Below, piece by piece: positions 17,694 to 26,229 of a stretch of DNA of 64,000 bases; position 1 is the first letter of the stretch, and each line of letters opens with the position of its first letter. Origin of the DNA: Microtetraspora niveoalba (GTDB lineage Bacteria; Actinomycetota; Actinomycetes; Streptosporangiales; Streptosporangiaceae); the NCBI RefSeq assembly GCF_001570405.1, contig NZ_BBYM01000008.1:185968-249967 (forward strand), written 5' to 3'. Under the pieces are notes generated by a model that saw only the letters and a list, made by a program, of their open reading frames with translations, did no database searches and was not told the DNA's origin. A program made the translations under genes and the position numbers.

Positions 17694-17951
17694 ATGGCCG
17701 ATCTGGTCATGGCACAGGCGCTCGACGGTGAGGATCTTGGTTGGCAAGAGCGCGCATTGTGTGCTCAGACCGATCCGGAGGCGTTCTTTCCGGAGAAGGG
17801 CGGTTCCACCCGGGAGGCCAAGAAGGTCTGCCGCTCGTGTGAGGTGAGAGCGGAGTGCCTTGAGTACGCGCTCGAACACGACGAGCGGTTCGGCATCTGG
17901 GGTGGACTGTCAGAGCGTGAACGGCGCAGGATCAAGCGCCAGGCGGTGTGA
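17694..17951 (+). CDS. whiB: WhiB-family iron-sulfur regulator (WhiB/WhiB2 type)
   Basis: 85 aa from ATG 17694 (AGGGAGGTGTGCA upstream). Four Cys at 23, 46, 49 and 55 (C-x22-C-x2-C-x5-C) ligate the [4Fe-4S] cluster; FGIWGGLSERERRRIKR is the GVWGG turn plus the basic C-terminal DNA-binding tail. Sequence and position match WhiB of Streptomyces and M. tuberculosis WhiB2 (Rv3260c), which act with WhiA/sigma factors in sporulation septation and cell division. Transcribed from its own promoter with a structured leader. The next gene downstream is a separate large glycosyltransferase. Confidence 0.95.
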   Translation: MADLVMAQALDGEDLGWQERALCAQTDPEAFFPEKGGSTREAKKVCRSCEVRAECLEYALEHDERFGIWGGLSERERRRIKRQAV

Positions 17952-18078
17952 GGCGGCGGGGGTCGCGCGGGCGGCGCGCGACCCCCGTCTGCCGATTCGG
18001 CTCTCCTGTGATCGGTTGAGCCGGGGGTGCCGTAGGGTTGTCGCGCTTGACCCGAAATCCCCCGCGATTTCGTGAGAT

Positions 18079-20961
18079 GTGCTGAGATTGCGGGACGACC
18101 CCCGAGGACTCAACCACGTGCACTCCGTCACCGCGATAGTCGTCGCTCACGACGGCGCCCGCTGGCTCCAGGAGACGCTCGACGCGGTGCTCCGCCAGTC
18201 ACGGCCACTCGACCGCGTCGCGGGCGTCGACAACGGCAGCCGTGACGGCAGCGGCCGGCTCCTCACCGCGGCTTTCGGTCCGAACAGCGTGCTGAGCATG
18301 TCCAGGGCCACCGGGTTCGGCGAGGCGGTCCACGAGGTCGTACGGAGACTTCCGCGCGCCCAGGGCCAGGAGTGGCTGTGGCTGCTCCACGACGACTGCG
18401 CCCCCGACGCGCACGCGCTGCGGGCGCTGCTCCGCGCCGCCGACGAGAACCCCAAGGCCGCGATCCTCGGCCCGAAGCTCCGCGACTGGCTCGACCGGCG
18501 CGTCCTGCTCGAGATCGGCGTCACCGTGGGCCGCTCCGGTCGCAGGGACACCGGCCTCGAACCGCGTGAGTACGACCAGGGCCAGCACGACGGCGCCCAC
18601 GGCGTGCTCGACGTCCTGTCCGTCTCGACCGCCGGCATGCTGATCCGCCGCGACGTCTGGGAGGAACTGGCCGGGCTCGACCCGCTGCTCCCGATGTTCC
18701 GCGACGACCTCGACCTGTGCTGGCGCGCCCGGGTCGCCGGGCACCGCGTGCTCAACGTGACCGACGCCGTCGCCTGGCACGCCGAGGCGGCGTCCCGGCG
18801 CCGCAGGCGTATCGCCGTCAGCGACGACCACCCCCGCCGCCTCGACCGGCGCAACGGCCTGCTCGTCGTCATGGCGAACCTGCCGTTCCTGGCGCTGGTC
18901 CGCTCCGTCTTCCGCAACGTCGCCGGGTCTCTGGCCCGCACGGTCCTGTTCCTCCTCGCCAAGCAGCCGGCCAACGCGCTGGACGAGCTCGCCGCGCTCG
19001 GCTCCGTGATCGGCCGCCCGGGGCGGCTCATCACAGCACGCCGGGCGCGCAGGAAGGGCAGGAAACAGGGCTATCCCGCCGTCGCGCGGCTGCTCACCCC
19101 GCCCGGGGCCACCTGGCGGCGGCTCACCGACATGGTCCAGCGCTACCTCGCGGGGGAGGGGCCGGTCGACTCGGCCGGACGGCACCACGCCGCCGGGGCG
19201 GCCGCCGAGGAGGAGGGCGACGAGCTGCTCACGGACTCCGGGCTGTTCCAGCGGATGTCCTCCAGCCCCGCGGTGCTGCTCTGCCTCCTGCTCGCCGGGA
19301 TCACCGTGGCCGCCGAGTGGCCGCTGCTCACCGGAGGCGGGCTGCTCGGCGGAGGCGCGCTCGTGCCGGTCACCGGCGGAGCCTCCGACCTGTGGCGGCT
19401 CTACGTCGAGGACCACCACTCCGCCGGGCTCGGCTCGGACACCTGGGCCCCGCCGTACGTGGCGGTGCTCGCCGCGCTGTCCACGCTCTTCCTCGGCAAG
19501 ACCTCGCTGGCCGTGTCCGTCCTGCTGCTGGGCTGCGTGCCCCTCGCCGGGCTCTCCGCGTACGTCGCGACGAGGCGGATGATCTCCTACACCCCGGCCC
19601 GGGTGTGGCTGGGCGCCACCTACGCCCTGCTGCCGGTCGCGACCGGCGTGGTCGCGGGCGGCCGGGTCGGCACCGCGCTGATCCTCGTCCTGATCCCCGT
19701 CTACGCCGCGCTCGCCACCCGGGTCGTCGCCGGGTCGCGCCGCGCCGCGTGGGGGTTCGGCCTGCTCCTCGCGGTCGGCACGGCGTTCGCCCCGCTCGTC
19801 TACATCGTCGTCGCCATCCTCGGCGGGCTCGCCGCCGTGTCCTTCGGCGGCGTCCGGCGCGGCGTCGGCGTCTCCCTGGCGATCGGCCTCGGCACGCCGC
19901 TCGTCCTGCTGGCCCCCTGGCTGGCCGGGATCGTGCGGGAGCCGCGCCGGATCCTGCTCGAATCGGGCCTGGCCGACCCCGCGCTCGCCGACCCCCGGCT
20001 GAGCGCCGACGCGATCCTCATGCTCAACCCGGGCGGGCCCGGCACCCCGCCCGTCTGGGTCACCGGCGGCCTGGTCGCCGTCGCCCTCGGCGCGCTGCTG
20101 CTGCGCCGCCACCAGACGGTCGTCGCGGTCGGCTGGGCCGTCACCCTGTTCGGCGTGCTGCTCGCGGTCGTCGTGGGCAGGCTGGGTGAGTGGCCCGGCG
20201 TCCCGCTCGCGTTCGCCGCCACCGGCCTGCTCGTCGCCACCGCGCTCACCGCGCACCGGATCACCGAGTTCCGCGCGGCGGGCGGGCTGCGAAGGGCGGG
20301 CGCCCTGCTGATCGTCCTCGTCGCGTTCGCCACGCCGGCGGCGGCGGCCGGCCTCTGGATCGCCGGCGGAGCGGGCGGCCCGCTGCGCGGCGACCTGACC
20401 GACCCCGTGCCGCCGCTCGCGGCCGTCTGGTCGCCGAACGGCGAGCGCACCCTGCTCATGCGCCCCGAGGGCGGACGCCTCGCGTACACGATCCTGCCGG
20501 GACGCGCGCCGCTGATCGGCGAGGCCGACCTGCGTGCTCCGGACGCGAACGCCCGGCGCGTCGGCGCCGCCGTCGCGGGCCTGGCCTCCGGCAGGGGCGG
20601 CGACGACGTGCGTACGCTCGCCGCCGAGGGCGTCCAGTTCGTCACCGTGCCCGGCCCCGTCGACACCGAGCTGCGGCGCGCCCTCGACTCCGAGCCCGCC
20701 CTGGTGCGGGTGAACCTCTCTGAGACCGGAGGGTTGTGGCGGGTGGCCGGGACCGTCACCGTGCCGCCGACCCCGGCCGGCGGCGACGCCTGGCACCGGA
20801 CCTGGCTGTGGGCGCAGGGGGCCCTCGTCGCGCTCATCCTGGTCCTGGCCTCGCCCGGCGCCCGTACGGCGGAGCAGATCGAGGACTACGGCGACGCGCC
20901 GGAACCGCCCCGGCAGTCCCGGAGGCGTTCGAAGAACCCCGGGGAGCAGGTGGCGGCGTGA
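18079..20961 (+). CDS. very large membrane GT2 glycosyltransferase
   Basis: 960 aa from GTG 18079; in-frame GTG 18118 would start at VHSVTAIVVAHDGARW and is a good alternative. Residues ~15-260 form a rhamnosyl/galactofuranosyl-type GT2 domain: VDNGSRDGSG, LLHDDCAPD (metal-binding DDC), MLIRRDVWEELAGLDPLLPMF and RDDLDLCWRAR. From ~390 on there are about 12 hydrophobic segments, then a soluble C-terminal region (~770-925), a final TM and a charged tail. The layout fits a polymerizing or arabinan/galactan-type wall glycosyltransferase. It overlaps the next gene by 4 bases (GTGA), so the two are coupled. The substrate is unknown. Confidence 0.85.
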   Translation: MLRLRDDPRGLNHVHSVTAIVVAHDGARWLQETLDAVLRQSRPLDRVAGVDNGSRDGSGRLLTAAFGPNSVLSMSRATGFGEAVHEVVRRLPRAQGQEWLWLLHDDCAPDAHALRALLRAADENPKAAILGPKLRDWLDRRVLLEIGVTVGRSGRRDTGLEPREYDQGQHDGAHGVLDVLSVSTAGMLIRRDVWEELAGLDPLLPMFRDDLDLCWRARVAGHRVLNVTDAVAWHAEAASRRRRRIAVSDDHPRRLDRRNGLLVVMANLPFLALVRSVFRNVAGSLARTVLFLLAKQPANALDELAALGSVIGRPGRLITARRARRKGRKQGYPAVARLLTPPGATWRRLTDMVQRYLAGEGPVDSAGRHHAAGAAAEEEGDELLTDSGLFQRMSSSPAVLLCLLLAGITVAAEWPLLTGGGLLGGGALVPVTGGASDLWRLYVEDHHSAGLGSDTWAPPYVAVLAALSTLFLGKTSLAVSVLLLGCVPLAGLSAYVATRRMISYTPARVWLGATYALLPVATGVVAGGRVGTALILVLIPVYAALATRVVAGSRRAAWGFGLLLAVGTAFAPLVYIVVAILGGLAAVSFGGVRRGVGVSLAIGLGTPLVLLAPWLAGIVREPRRILLESGLADPALADPRLSADAILMLNPGGPGTPPVWVTGGLVAVALGALLLRRHQTVVAVGWAVTLFGVLLAVVVGRLGEWPGVPLAFAATGLLVATALTAHRITEFRAAGGLRRAGALLIVLVAFATPAAAAGLWIAGGAGGPLRGDLTDPVPPLAAVWSPNGERTLLMRPEGGRLAYTILPGRAPLIGEADLRAPDANARRVGAAVAGLASGRGGDDVRTLAAEGVQFVTVPGPVDTELRRALDSEPALVRVNLSETGGLWRVAGTVTVPPTPAGGDAWHRTWLWAQGALVALILVLASPGARTAEQIEDYGDAPEPPRQSRRRSKNPGEQVAA

Positions 20962-22436
20962 AGGCCCTGATCGAGAACCGTTTCGGCCTGCTCACTCTGG
21001 TGCTGGTCGCGCTCGGAGCCCTGTACGGCGTGGCGTTCGTGAGCCGGCCCGCGCCGGTGCAGGAGAAGCCGGCCCAGAAGGTCAGGGCCGCGGTCGAGTC
21101 GGTGTCCATGGTGTGCCCCGACCCCGGTGGCGGCCGGCTGAACGTGGTCACGCCGCCGGTCGAGCAGACCGGCCAGGGCGGTCAGAGCGCTCAGGGCGGC
21201 GGGGCGGCCACGGTCGCCCAGATGAAGGGCGGCAAGCCGCTGGCCACGCTCGACCGGGTGGGCGGGCTGTGGCGGCAGGACGTCCCGCTGCGCACCCGGC
21301 CGGTCACGGTCGCCGGGATGGGCACGATGGCGGCCGGCCTGGAGGCGGCGCAGACCACCCGCGTCGCCTCGGGCGCGCAGCGGGGGCTGTCCGGCGTGCG
21401 CTGCGTCGAGCCCGGCGCGGAGGCGTGGTTCATCGGGCCGGGCCCGGCCGCCGCCGACGTCACCCTCCACGTCGCCAACGCCGACGTCGCCCCGGCCGAC
21501 GTCGCCGTCATGATCTACGCGGGCGAGGGGCCGGTGCTCTCCGACCGCGGCAACGGGATGGTGATCAAGCCGGGCGAGTACCGCGAGGTCAAGCTGCGCG
21601 ACCTCGCGCCGTCGCCGCTGGTGATGGCCGTCCAGGTGACCACCGACGGCGGCCGGGTGGCCGCCGCGATCAGGGCGTCCCTGGGCGAGGGCAAGGGGGT
21701 GGACTGGCTTCCCGTCGCCACCCCGCCGTCCACCCGGGTCGTCGTGCCCGGACTTCCGGGCAGCGCGGGCCAGCGCGAGCTGTACGTCGCGACCCCGGGC
21801 GAACGGGACACCGTCGTCCAGGTGAAGGCGGTGCTGAAGGACGGTTCGTACGCGCTGAAGAACAAGGAGACCGTCGAGGTGCCGGCCGGCTCCACGACGA
21901 CGCTCGACCTGACCACCGGCGTCGGCGGCCAGGCCGGCGCGCTCGTGCTGACCTCGGACGAGCCCATCGTCGCCGGGATGAGGATGACCGGCACCGGCTC
22001 GCGGCAGGACGCCGCGTTCACGGCGGGCGCGGCGCCGATCGACCTCGGCAGCGTGGTCGCCGACGGCGGTCCCGGCAAGAAGTCCGCCAAGGGAGGCGGC
22101 AAGCAGGAGTCGCGGCTGGTGCTGTCCGCGCCCTTCGGCGCCGCGACCGTGCGGGTCCGGATCCTGCCGCAGGACGGCGCCCCGGCCGCGCCGGTCGAGG
22201 TGCGGCTGCCCGCCGCCCGGAGCAAGGAGATCAAGCTCAAGGCGCCCGCGGGCGCGGGCTCCGGCTTCGCCGTCCACATCGTGCCGGTCCCCGGATCGGG
22301 CCCGGTGTACGGCGGGCGCGTGCTGAGCGAGGAGACCGGCGAGGGAGTGCTGCTCACCGCGCAGCCGCTCGCGCAGGCGCGGACGTGGGCGCTGGTGCCC
22401 GCCACCTCCGAATGGCCGGGCGTCGTCCTCCCCTAG
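20958..22436 (+). CDS. DUF5719-type secreted/anchored protein
   Basis: 492 aa from GTG 20958, overlapping the glycosyltransferase stop. A single N-terminal helix (FGLLTLVLVALGALYGVAFV) is followed by an extracytoplasmic beta-rich region with several repeated modules (for example VTLHVANADVAPADVAVMIY and TVRVRILPQDGAPAAPVEVRL), ending in a domain that finishes TSEWPGVVLP. This arrangement matches the DUF5719 proteins that regularly follow this glycosyltransferase in actinomycetes. No catalytic motif was seen. The tight coupling suggests it works with the transferase at the outer face of the membrane. Confidence 0.75.
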   Translation: MKALIENRFGLLTLVLVALGALYGVAFVSRPAPVQEKPAQKVRAAVESVSMVCPDPGGGRLNVVTPPVEQTGQGGQSAQGGGAATVAQMKGGKPLATLDRVGGLWRQDVPLRTRPVTVAGMGTMAAGLEAAQTTRVASGAQRGLSGVRCVEPGAEAWFIGPGPAAADVTLHVANADVAPADVAVMIYAGEGPVLSDRGNGMVIKPGEYREVKLRDLAPSPLVMAVQVTTDGGRVAAAIRASLGEGKGVDWLPVATPPSTRVVVPGLPGSAGQRELYVATPGERDTVVQVKAVLKDGSYALKNKETVEVPAGSTTTLDLTTGVGGQAGALVLTSDEPIVAGMRMTGTGSRQDAAFTAGAAPIDLGSVVADGGPGKKSAKGGGKQESRLVLSAPFGAATVRVRILPQDGAPAAPVEVRLPAARSKEIKLKAPAGAGSGFAVHIVPVPGSGPVYGGRVLSEETGEGVLLTAQPLAQARTWALVPATSEWPGVVLP

Positions 22437-22466
22437 ACGCGTCCGCGTCCGGGGGTCGGCGGGGGC

Positions 22467-22925
22467 TCAGTGCCGGTCGTCGTAGCCGGGGTCGATCGTC
22501 TCCGGGGTGAGGCCGAGCAGGCTGGCGACCTGCTCCACGACGACGTCGCTCACCAACGCCCCCAACTGGTCGCGGTCGCGCGCCCTGGCCTCAAGGGGGC
22601 GGCGGTAGATCACCACCATCGCCGGCTCGGAGCCGGCCGCCGTCTCCGCCCTGCCGAACGGGATCGGGTCGGTGTCGAGCCGCCCCGGGCCGTCGATCAG
22701 CTCGCTCGGCGGCGGCACCTCCTCCACCGAGAACTCCATCGTCGCGAGCTGCCTGCCCCATCGGGGCTTGAGCCGGTCCACCGCGTCGAGGACCAGGTCG
22801 TCGAAGCGTTCGCCGCGCGACTTCGCGATCGGGACGTGCGACGGCGCCAGGGGACCGCGCATCCCGCGACCGTGCCGGTCGCGCCGCCGTACACGGCGCC
22901 GGGAATCTCCGCTTCGCTCGCTCAC
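22467..22925 (-). CDS. metallopeptidase-family (zincin_1-like) protein, Rv3259 homologue
   Basis: 152 aa from GTG 22925, leaderless by appearance (TAAGCT six bases upstream). The N-terminal 30 residues are Arg-rich. The body, FDDLVLDAVDRLKPRWGRQL ... VEEVPPP ... PAMVVIYRRPLEARARDRDQL, follows the small zincin_1 proteins with MMP-like fold (PF06262). Where that family has HExxH, this protein has LVSDVVVEQVASLLGL, so the zinc site is absent and peptidase activity is unlikely. It is divergent from the Rv3258c-like gene, the same arrangement as in mycobacteria. The function is unknown. Confidence 0.75.
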   Translation of the reverse strand: MSERSGDSRRRVRRRDRHGRGMRGPLAPSHVPIAKSRGERFDDLVLDAVDRLKPRWGRQLATMEFSVEEVPPPSELIDGPGRLDTDPIPFGRAETAAGSEPAMVVIYRRPLEARARDRDQLGALVSDVVVEQVASLLGLTPETIDPGYDDRH

Positions 22926-22931
22926 GCGGCC

Positions 22932-22937
22932 AGCTTA
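22932..22937 (-). promoter_or_regulatory. leaderless -10 box TAAGCT
   Basis: On the minus strand TAAGCT is followed by six bases and GTG 22925, with no ribosome-binding site. Confidence 0.5.
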
Positions 22938-23039
22938 AAGGAGCGGACGCCCGCCGTACCGAGGGCGAGGCGGTGTCCGGATTGTGGCGACACGCTCGTT
23001 AAGAGCGGCAGGGTGGTGGCAATGTGAACGCGGACCGGA

Positions 23040-23045
23040 TACGGT
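23040..23045 (+). promoter_or_regulatory. leaderless -10 box TACGGT
   Basis: TACGGT is followed by six bases and GTG 23052, with no ribosome-binding site. It forms a divergent leaderless pair with the box at 22932-22937. Confidence 0.5.
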
Positions 23046-23051
23046 CCCTCC

Positions 23052-23417
23052 GTGAGCCCCGTCCGCAGCTGTTCCCGTACCGCCTGCAGGCAGCCTGCCG
23101 TCTTCACACTCACGTATGTCTACGCCGACTCGACCGCGGTTCTCGGCCCTCTCGCGACGTACGTCGAGCCGCACTGCTACGACCTGTGCGCCGAGCACGC
23201 GGAACGGCTCACCGCCCCCCGTGGGTGGGAGGTCGTGCGGCTCCCGTCCGAGGCCGGATCCCCGAGCGGCGACGATCTGGAAGCTCTCGCCAACGCGGTC
23301 CGCGAGGCGGCCCGTCCCACGCCCGCCGCGGGCGAACCCGTCGGCCAGGCCGTCGAGGTCGGCCGCCGCGGACACCTGAGGGTGCTCAAGTCCGCCCAGC
23401 CCAACCGGGACCGGTGA
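23052..23417 (+). CDS. DUF3499 protein (Rv3258c homologue), Cys-rich N-terminus
   Basis: 121 aa. The N-terminus SPVRSCSRTACRQPAVFTLTYVYADS and the later CYDLCAEHAERLTAPRGWEVVRL define DUF3499. Cys7, Cys12 and the C-x3-C-x2-H cluster look like a zinc-ribbon-type metal site. The C-terminal third is Ala/Glu-rich and variable. The gene precedes phosphomannomutase, as in mycobacteria. The role is unknown; nucleic-acid or protein binding through the metal site is possible. Confidence 0.85.
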   Translation: MSPVRSCSRTACRQPAVFTLTYVYADSTAVLGPLATYVEPHCYDLCAEHAERLTAPRGWEVVRLPSEAGSPSGDDLEALANAVREAARPTPAAGEPVGQAVEVGRRGHLRVLKSAQPNRDR

Positions 23418-23467
23418 CGGCGGGCCGACCGCCGGTGGATCGTACGCGCCCCGCCGGTGGCGCCTTG

Positions 23468-23473
23468 TAGGCT
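23468..23473 (+). promoter_or_regulatory. candidate -10 box TAGGCT for phosphomannomutase
   Basis: TAGGCT lies 35 bases before the GTG start at 23508; a short leader containing GGGGGGCTGCG follows. Confidence 0.4.
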
Positions 23474-23507
23474 CGGGCGCGGCAAACCAAACGATCGGGG
23501 GGCTGCG

Positions 23508-24863
23508 GTGGGCGACCTCACCAGGATCTTCAAGGCGTACGACGTGCGCGGCGTGGTGCCGCTGGAGTTCGACGAGCGGATCGCCGAGGCGGTCGGGGCG
23601 GCCTTCGCCGAGGTGACGGGGGCGCGGTCCCTGGTGATCGCGCACGACATGCGGGAGTCGTCCGGCCCGCTGGCCGCCGCCTTCGCACGCGGTGCGACCT
23701 CGCGCGGCGCCGACGTGCTGAACGCCGGGCTCGGCTCGACCGACATGCTCTACTACGCCAGCGGCAGCCTCGGCCTGCCGGGCGTGATGTTCACCGCCAG
23801 CCACAACCCCGCCCGGTACAACGGCATGAAGATGTGCCGAGCCGGAGCGGTGCCCGTCGGCAGCGAGTTCGGGCTCGCCGAGATCCGCGACCGCGCCGCC
23901 GAGCTGCTGGAGGCGGGCGTCGGCGGAACGCCGGGCGCGGGGAGCGTCACCGCCCGAGACCTGCTGCCGGGGTACGCCGCCCACCTCAAGACGCTCGTGG
24001 ACCTCTCCGGCATCCGGCCGCTCAAGGTGGTGGTCGACGCGGGCAACGGCATGGGCGGATACACCGTTCCCGAGGTGTTCGACGGCCTGCCGGTCGAGCT
24101 GACGCCGCTCTACTTCGAGCTCGACGGCAGCTTCCCCAACCACGAGGCCAACCCGATCGAGCCGGCGAACCTGGTGGACCTGCAGAAGGCCGTCGTCGAG
24201 CGGGGCGCCGACATCGGCATCGCCTTCGACGGCGACGCCGACCGGTGCTGGGTGATCGACGAGCGCGGCGAGTCCGTCTCCCCGTCCGCGATCACCGCCC
24301 TGGTCGCCGTGCGCGAGCTGGCCCGGCACCCGGGCGCCACGATCATCCACAACCTGATCACCTCCAAGGGCGTGCCGGAGATCGTGCGCGAGCACGGGGG
24401 CGTCCCGGTCCGCACCCGGGTCGGCCACTCGTTCATCAAGGCGGAGATGGCCCGCACCGGCGCCGTCTTCGGCGGCGAGCACTCCGCGCACTACTACTTC
24501 CGCGACTTCTGGTTCGCCGACTCCGGGATGCTCGCGGCGCTCCACGTGCTCGCCGCGCTCGGCGGCCAGGACCGGCCGTTGTCGGAGCTCCTCGGGCGAT
24601 ACTCCAGGTACGCCGCGTCCGGCGAGATCAACAGCACGGTCGCCGACCAGGCGGCCGCCCTGGAGACGGTGCGCGCGGCGTTCGCGGGTCGCGAGGGTGT
24701 TACCTTCGACGAGTTGGACGGCCTCACGGTGAGCGGCCGCGACTGGTGGTTCAACCTGCGCCCGTCCAACACCGAGCCGCTGCTGCGCCTGAACGCCGAG
24801 GCGGCCGACGAGGAGAAGATGGCGGCCGTGCGGGACGAGGTCCTCGCCGCCCTAAGGAGCTGA
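23508..24863 (+). CDS. manB: phosphomannomutase/phosphoglucomutase
   Basis: 451 aa from GTG 23508. Alpha-D-phosphohexomutase signatures appear in order: FKAYDVRGVVP, the catalytic phosphoserine loop TASHNPARYNG (Ser98), metal loop DGDADR (Asp241/243/245), sugar-binding GGEHSAHYYF, and phosphate loop RPSNTEP near the C-terminus. It interconverts mannose-6-P and mannose-1-P, feeding the pyrophosphorylase at 5498, and matches M. tuberculosis Rv3257c in sequence and position. Followed after 6 bases by the Trm112-like peptide and then the SIS isomerase, an operon for mannose-phosphate metabolism. Confidence 0.94.
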   Translation: MGDLTRIFKAYDVRGVVPLEFDERIAEAVGAAFAEVTGARSLVIAHDMRESSGPLAAAFARGATSRGADVLNAGLGSTDMLYYASGSLGLPGVMFTASHNPARYNGMKMCRAGAVPVGSEFGLAEIRDRAAELLEAGVGGTPGAGSVTARDLLPGYAAHLKTLVDLSGIRPLKVVVDAGNGMGGYTVPEVFDGLPVELTPLYFELDGSFPNHEANPIEPANLVDLQKAVVERGADIGIAFDGDADRCWVIDERGESVSPSAITALVAVRELARHPGATIIHNLITSKGVPEIVREHGGVPVRTRVGHSFIKAEMARTGAVFGGEHSAHYYFRDFWFADSGMLAALHVLAALGGQDRPLSELLGRYSRYAASGEINSTVADQAAALETVRAAFAGREGVTFDELDGLTVSGRDWWFNLRPSNTEPLLRLNAEAADEEKMAAVRDEVLAALRS

Positions 24864-24869
24864 CAGGAT

Positions 24870-25043
24870 TTGAAGATCGACGACTGGCTGCTGGACGTCC
24901 TCGCCTGCCCGGCGTGCAAGTCCCCGCTGCACGCCTCGGCGGACGCCGACGAGCTGGCCTGCACCTCGGAGTCGTGCGGGCTGATCTACCCCGTGCGCGA
25001 CGACATCCCCGTCCTGCTCGTGGACGAGGCCCGCAAGGCATGA
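24870..25043 (+). CDS. Trm112-family zinc-ribbon protein
   Basis: 57 aa from TTG 24870, with AAGGAG at 24853-24858. The sequence contains LLDVLACPACKSPLHAS, then CTSESCGLIYPVRDDIPVLL: four Cys in two pairs, and the Y-P-[IV]-R-D-x-[IV]-P-[IV]-[ML]-L ending typical of Trm112/YcaR-type proteins. These serve as partners or activators of methyltransferases and other enzymes in other systems. It sits between phosphomannomutase and the SIS isomerase, overlapping the latter by ATGA (25040-25043), so it is co-translated with the mannose-phosphate genes. Confidence 0.85.
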   Translation: MKIDDWLLDVLACPACKSPLHASADADELACTSESCGLIYPVRDDIPVLLVDEARKA

Positions 25044-26197
25044 GCCTCCCGGGCGGGGCGTCCATCCCGCGGTTCGACCCGAGCAGGCTCGACGACCAGG
25101 CGTACCTGTCCGAGGCGGATCCCTCGGGGGTGCTGCGGAGCGTGGCGTCCTCGGCCGCCCAGGTGCGCACCGCGTACCGCGCGGCGGTGGAGGCGGGGGC
25201 GGCACGGGTGAGCGCTCAGGGCAGGCCGCGCGCCCTCGTGGTGGCGGGCGTGGGCGCCGCGGGGATCGCGGGCGACGTCCTAGACGCGGTGTGCGGGCCG
25301 GGAACGCCCGTCCCGGTCGTGGCCGTGCGGGGCTACCGGCTTCCCGGGTGGATCGGCGCGGCCGACCTGGTGATGGTGCTGTCGTTCACCGGACGGGGCG
25401 ACGAGGCGCTGGCGGCAGGGGCCGAGGCGGTGCGCCGCGGGTGCTCGCTGCTGGCGGTGGGCCCGGCCGACACCCCGCTCAGCGCCCTCGCGGCCCAGGC
25501 CGGCGCGCCTTTCGTGCCGGTGGAGACGGTGGCGGGCCAGCCCCGGGCCACCATGTGGGGCCTCGCGGTGCCGCTGCTGGTCGCCGCGTCCGCGCTCGGC
25601 CTGACCGACGCCGGGGAGGCGGTCTTCGAGTCGGCGGCGGAGCGTCTTGAGGACATCGCGCACCGGTGCCGTCCGGCGAGCGACTCCTTCATCAACCCCG
25701 GCAAGACCCTCGCCATGGAGCTCGCCGACGGCGTCCCGGTGATCTGGGGGTCCTCGCCGCTCGCGGCGGTGGCCGCGCACCGGCTGGCGGCGCAGCTCGC
25801 CGAGCACGCCGGTTGGCCCGCGCTGTGGGGCGAGCTGCCGGAGGCCGCGCACGACCAGGCGGGCGTCCTCGACGGCCCCCTCGCCGCCCGGGACATCTTC
25901 GAGGACTTCGGCGACGACGAGTCGTCCGGCCCCCGGGCACGGCTGCGGCTGTTCCTGCTCCGCGACTCCGACGAGCACGCCCAGGTGACCGAACGCCGCC
26001 AGGCGTCCCTGCGGCTCGCGCAGGATCGCGGCGTCCCGGCCTCGGAGATCGCGTCCGAGGGCGTTCACCCGTTCGAACGGCTGGCCTCGCTCGTCTGCCT
26101 GGGCGACTTCGCCGCCGCCTATCTCGCGCTCGGCTACGGTCTCGATCCCGCGCCGATGTCGGTCATCACTGAACTCCGGGCCAGGATTTCCCAATAG
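25040..26197 (+). CDS. SIS-domain phosphosugar isomerase (PGI/PMI-like)
   Basis: 385 aa from ATG 25040, overlapping the Trm112-like stop. It has two SIS domains, with ALVVAGVGAAGIAGDVLDAV, LVMVLSFTGRGDEALAA, then GSSPLAAVAAHRLAAQLAEHAGWP and WGELPEAAHD, and the late EGVHPFERLASLVCLGDFAAAYLAL. This is the bifunctional phosphoglucose/phosphomannose isomerase family, corresponding to M. tuberculosis Rv3256c. In many actinobacteria the canonical Gly-Ser-rich SIS loop is degenerate, as here (GVGAAGIAG instead of GxGGSxxG), so catalytic competence is uncertain; a regulatory role is possible. Confidence 0.82.
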   Translation: MSLPGGASIPRFDPSRLDDQAYLSEADPSGVLRSVASSAAQVRTAYRAAVEAGAARVSAQGRPRALVVAGVGAAGIAGDVLDAVCGPGTPVPVVAVRGYRLPGWIGAADLVMVLSFTGRGDEALAAGAEAVRRGCSLLAVGPADTPLSALAAQAGAPFVPVETVAGQPRATMWGLAVPLLVAASALGLTDAGEAVFESAAERLEDIAHRCRPASDSFINPGKTLAMELADGVPVIWGSSPLAAVAAHRLAAQLAEHAGWPALWGELPEAAHDQAGVLDGPLAARDIFEDFGDDESSGPRARLRLFLLRDSDEHAQVTERRQASLRLAQDRGVPASEIASEGVHPFERLASLVCLGDFAAAYLALGYGLDPAPMSVITELRARISQ

Positions 26198-26200
26198 GAT
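26195..26200 (+). promoter_or_regulatory. candidate -10 box TAGGAT for the CDF transporter
   Basis: TAGGAT overlaps the stop codon of the SIS gene and lies 29 bases before the GTG start at 26230, which has a good GAGGAGAG site. Confidence 0.35.
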
Positions 26201-26229
26201 CCCTCTGGTCGATTCGTGAGGAGAGTTCT

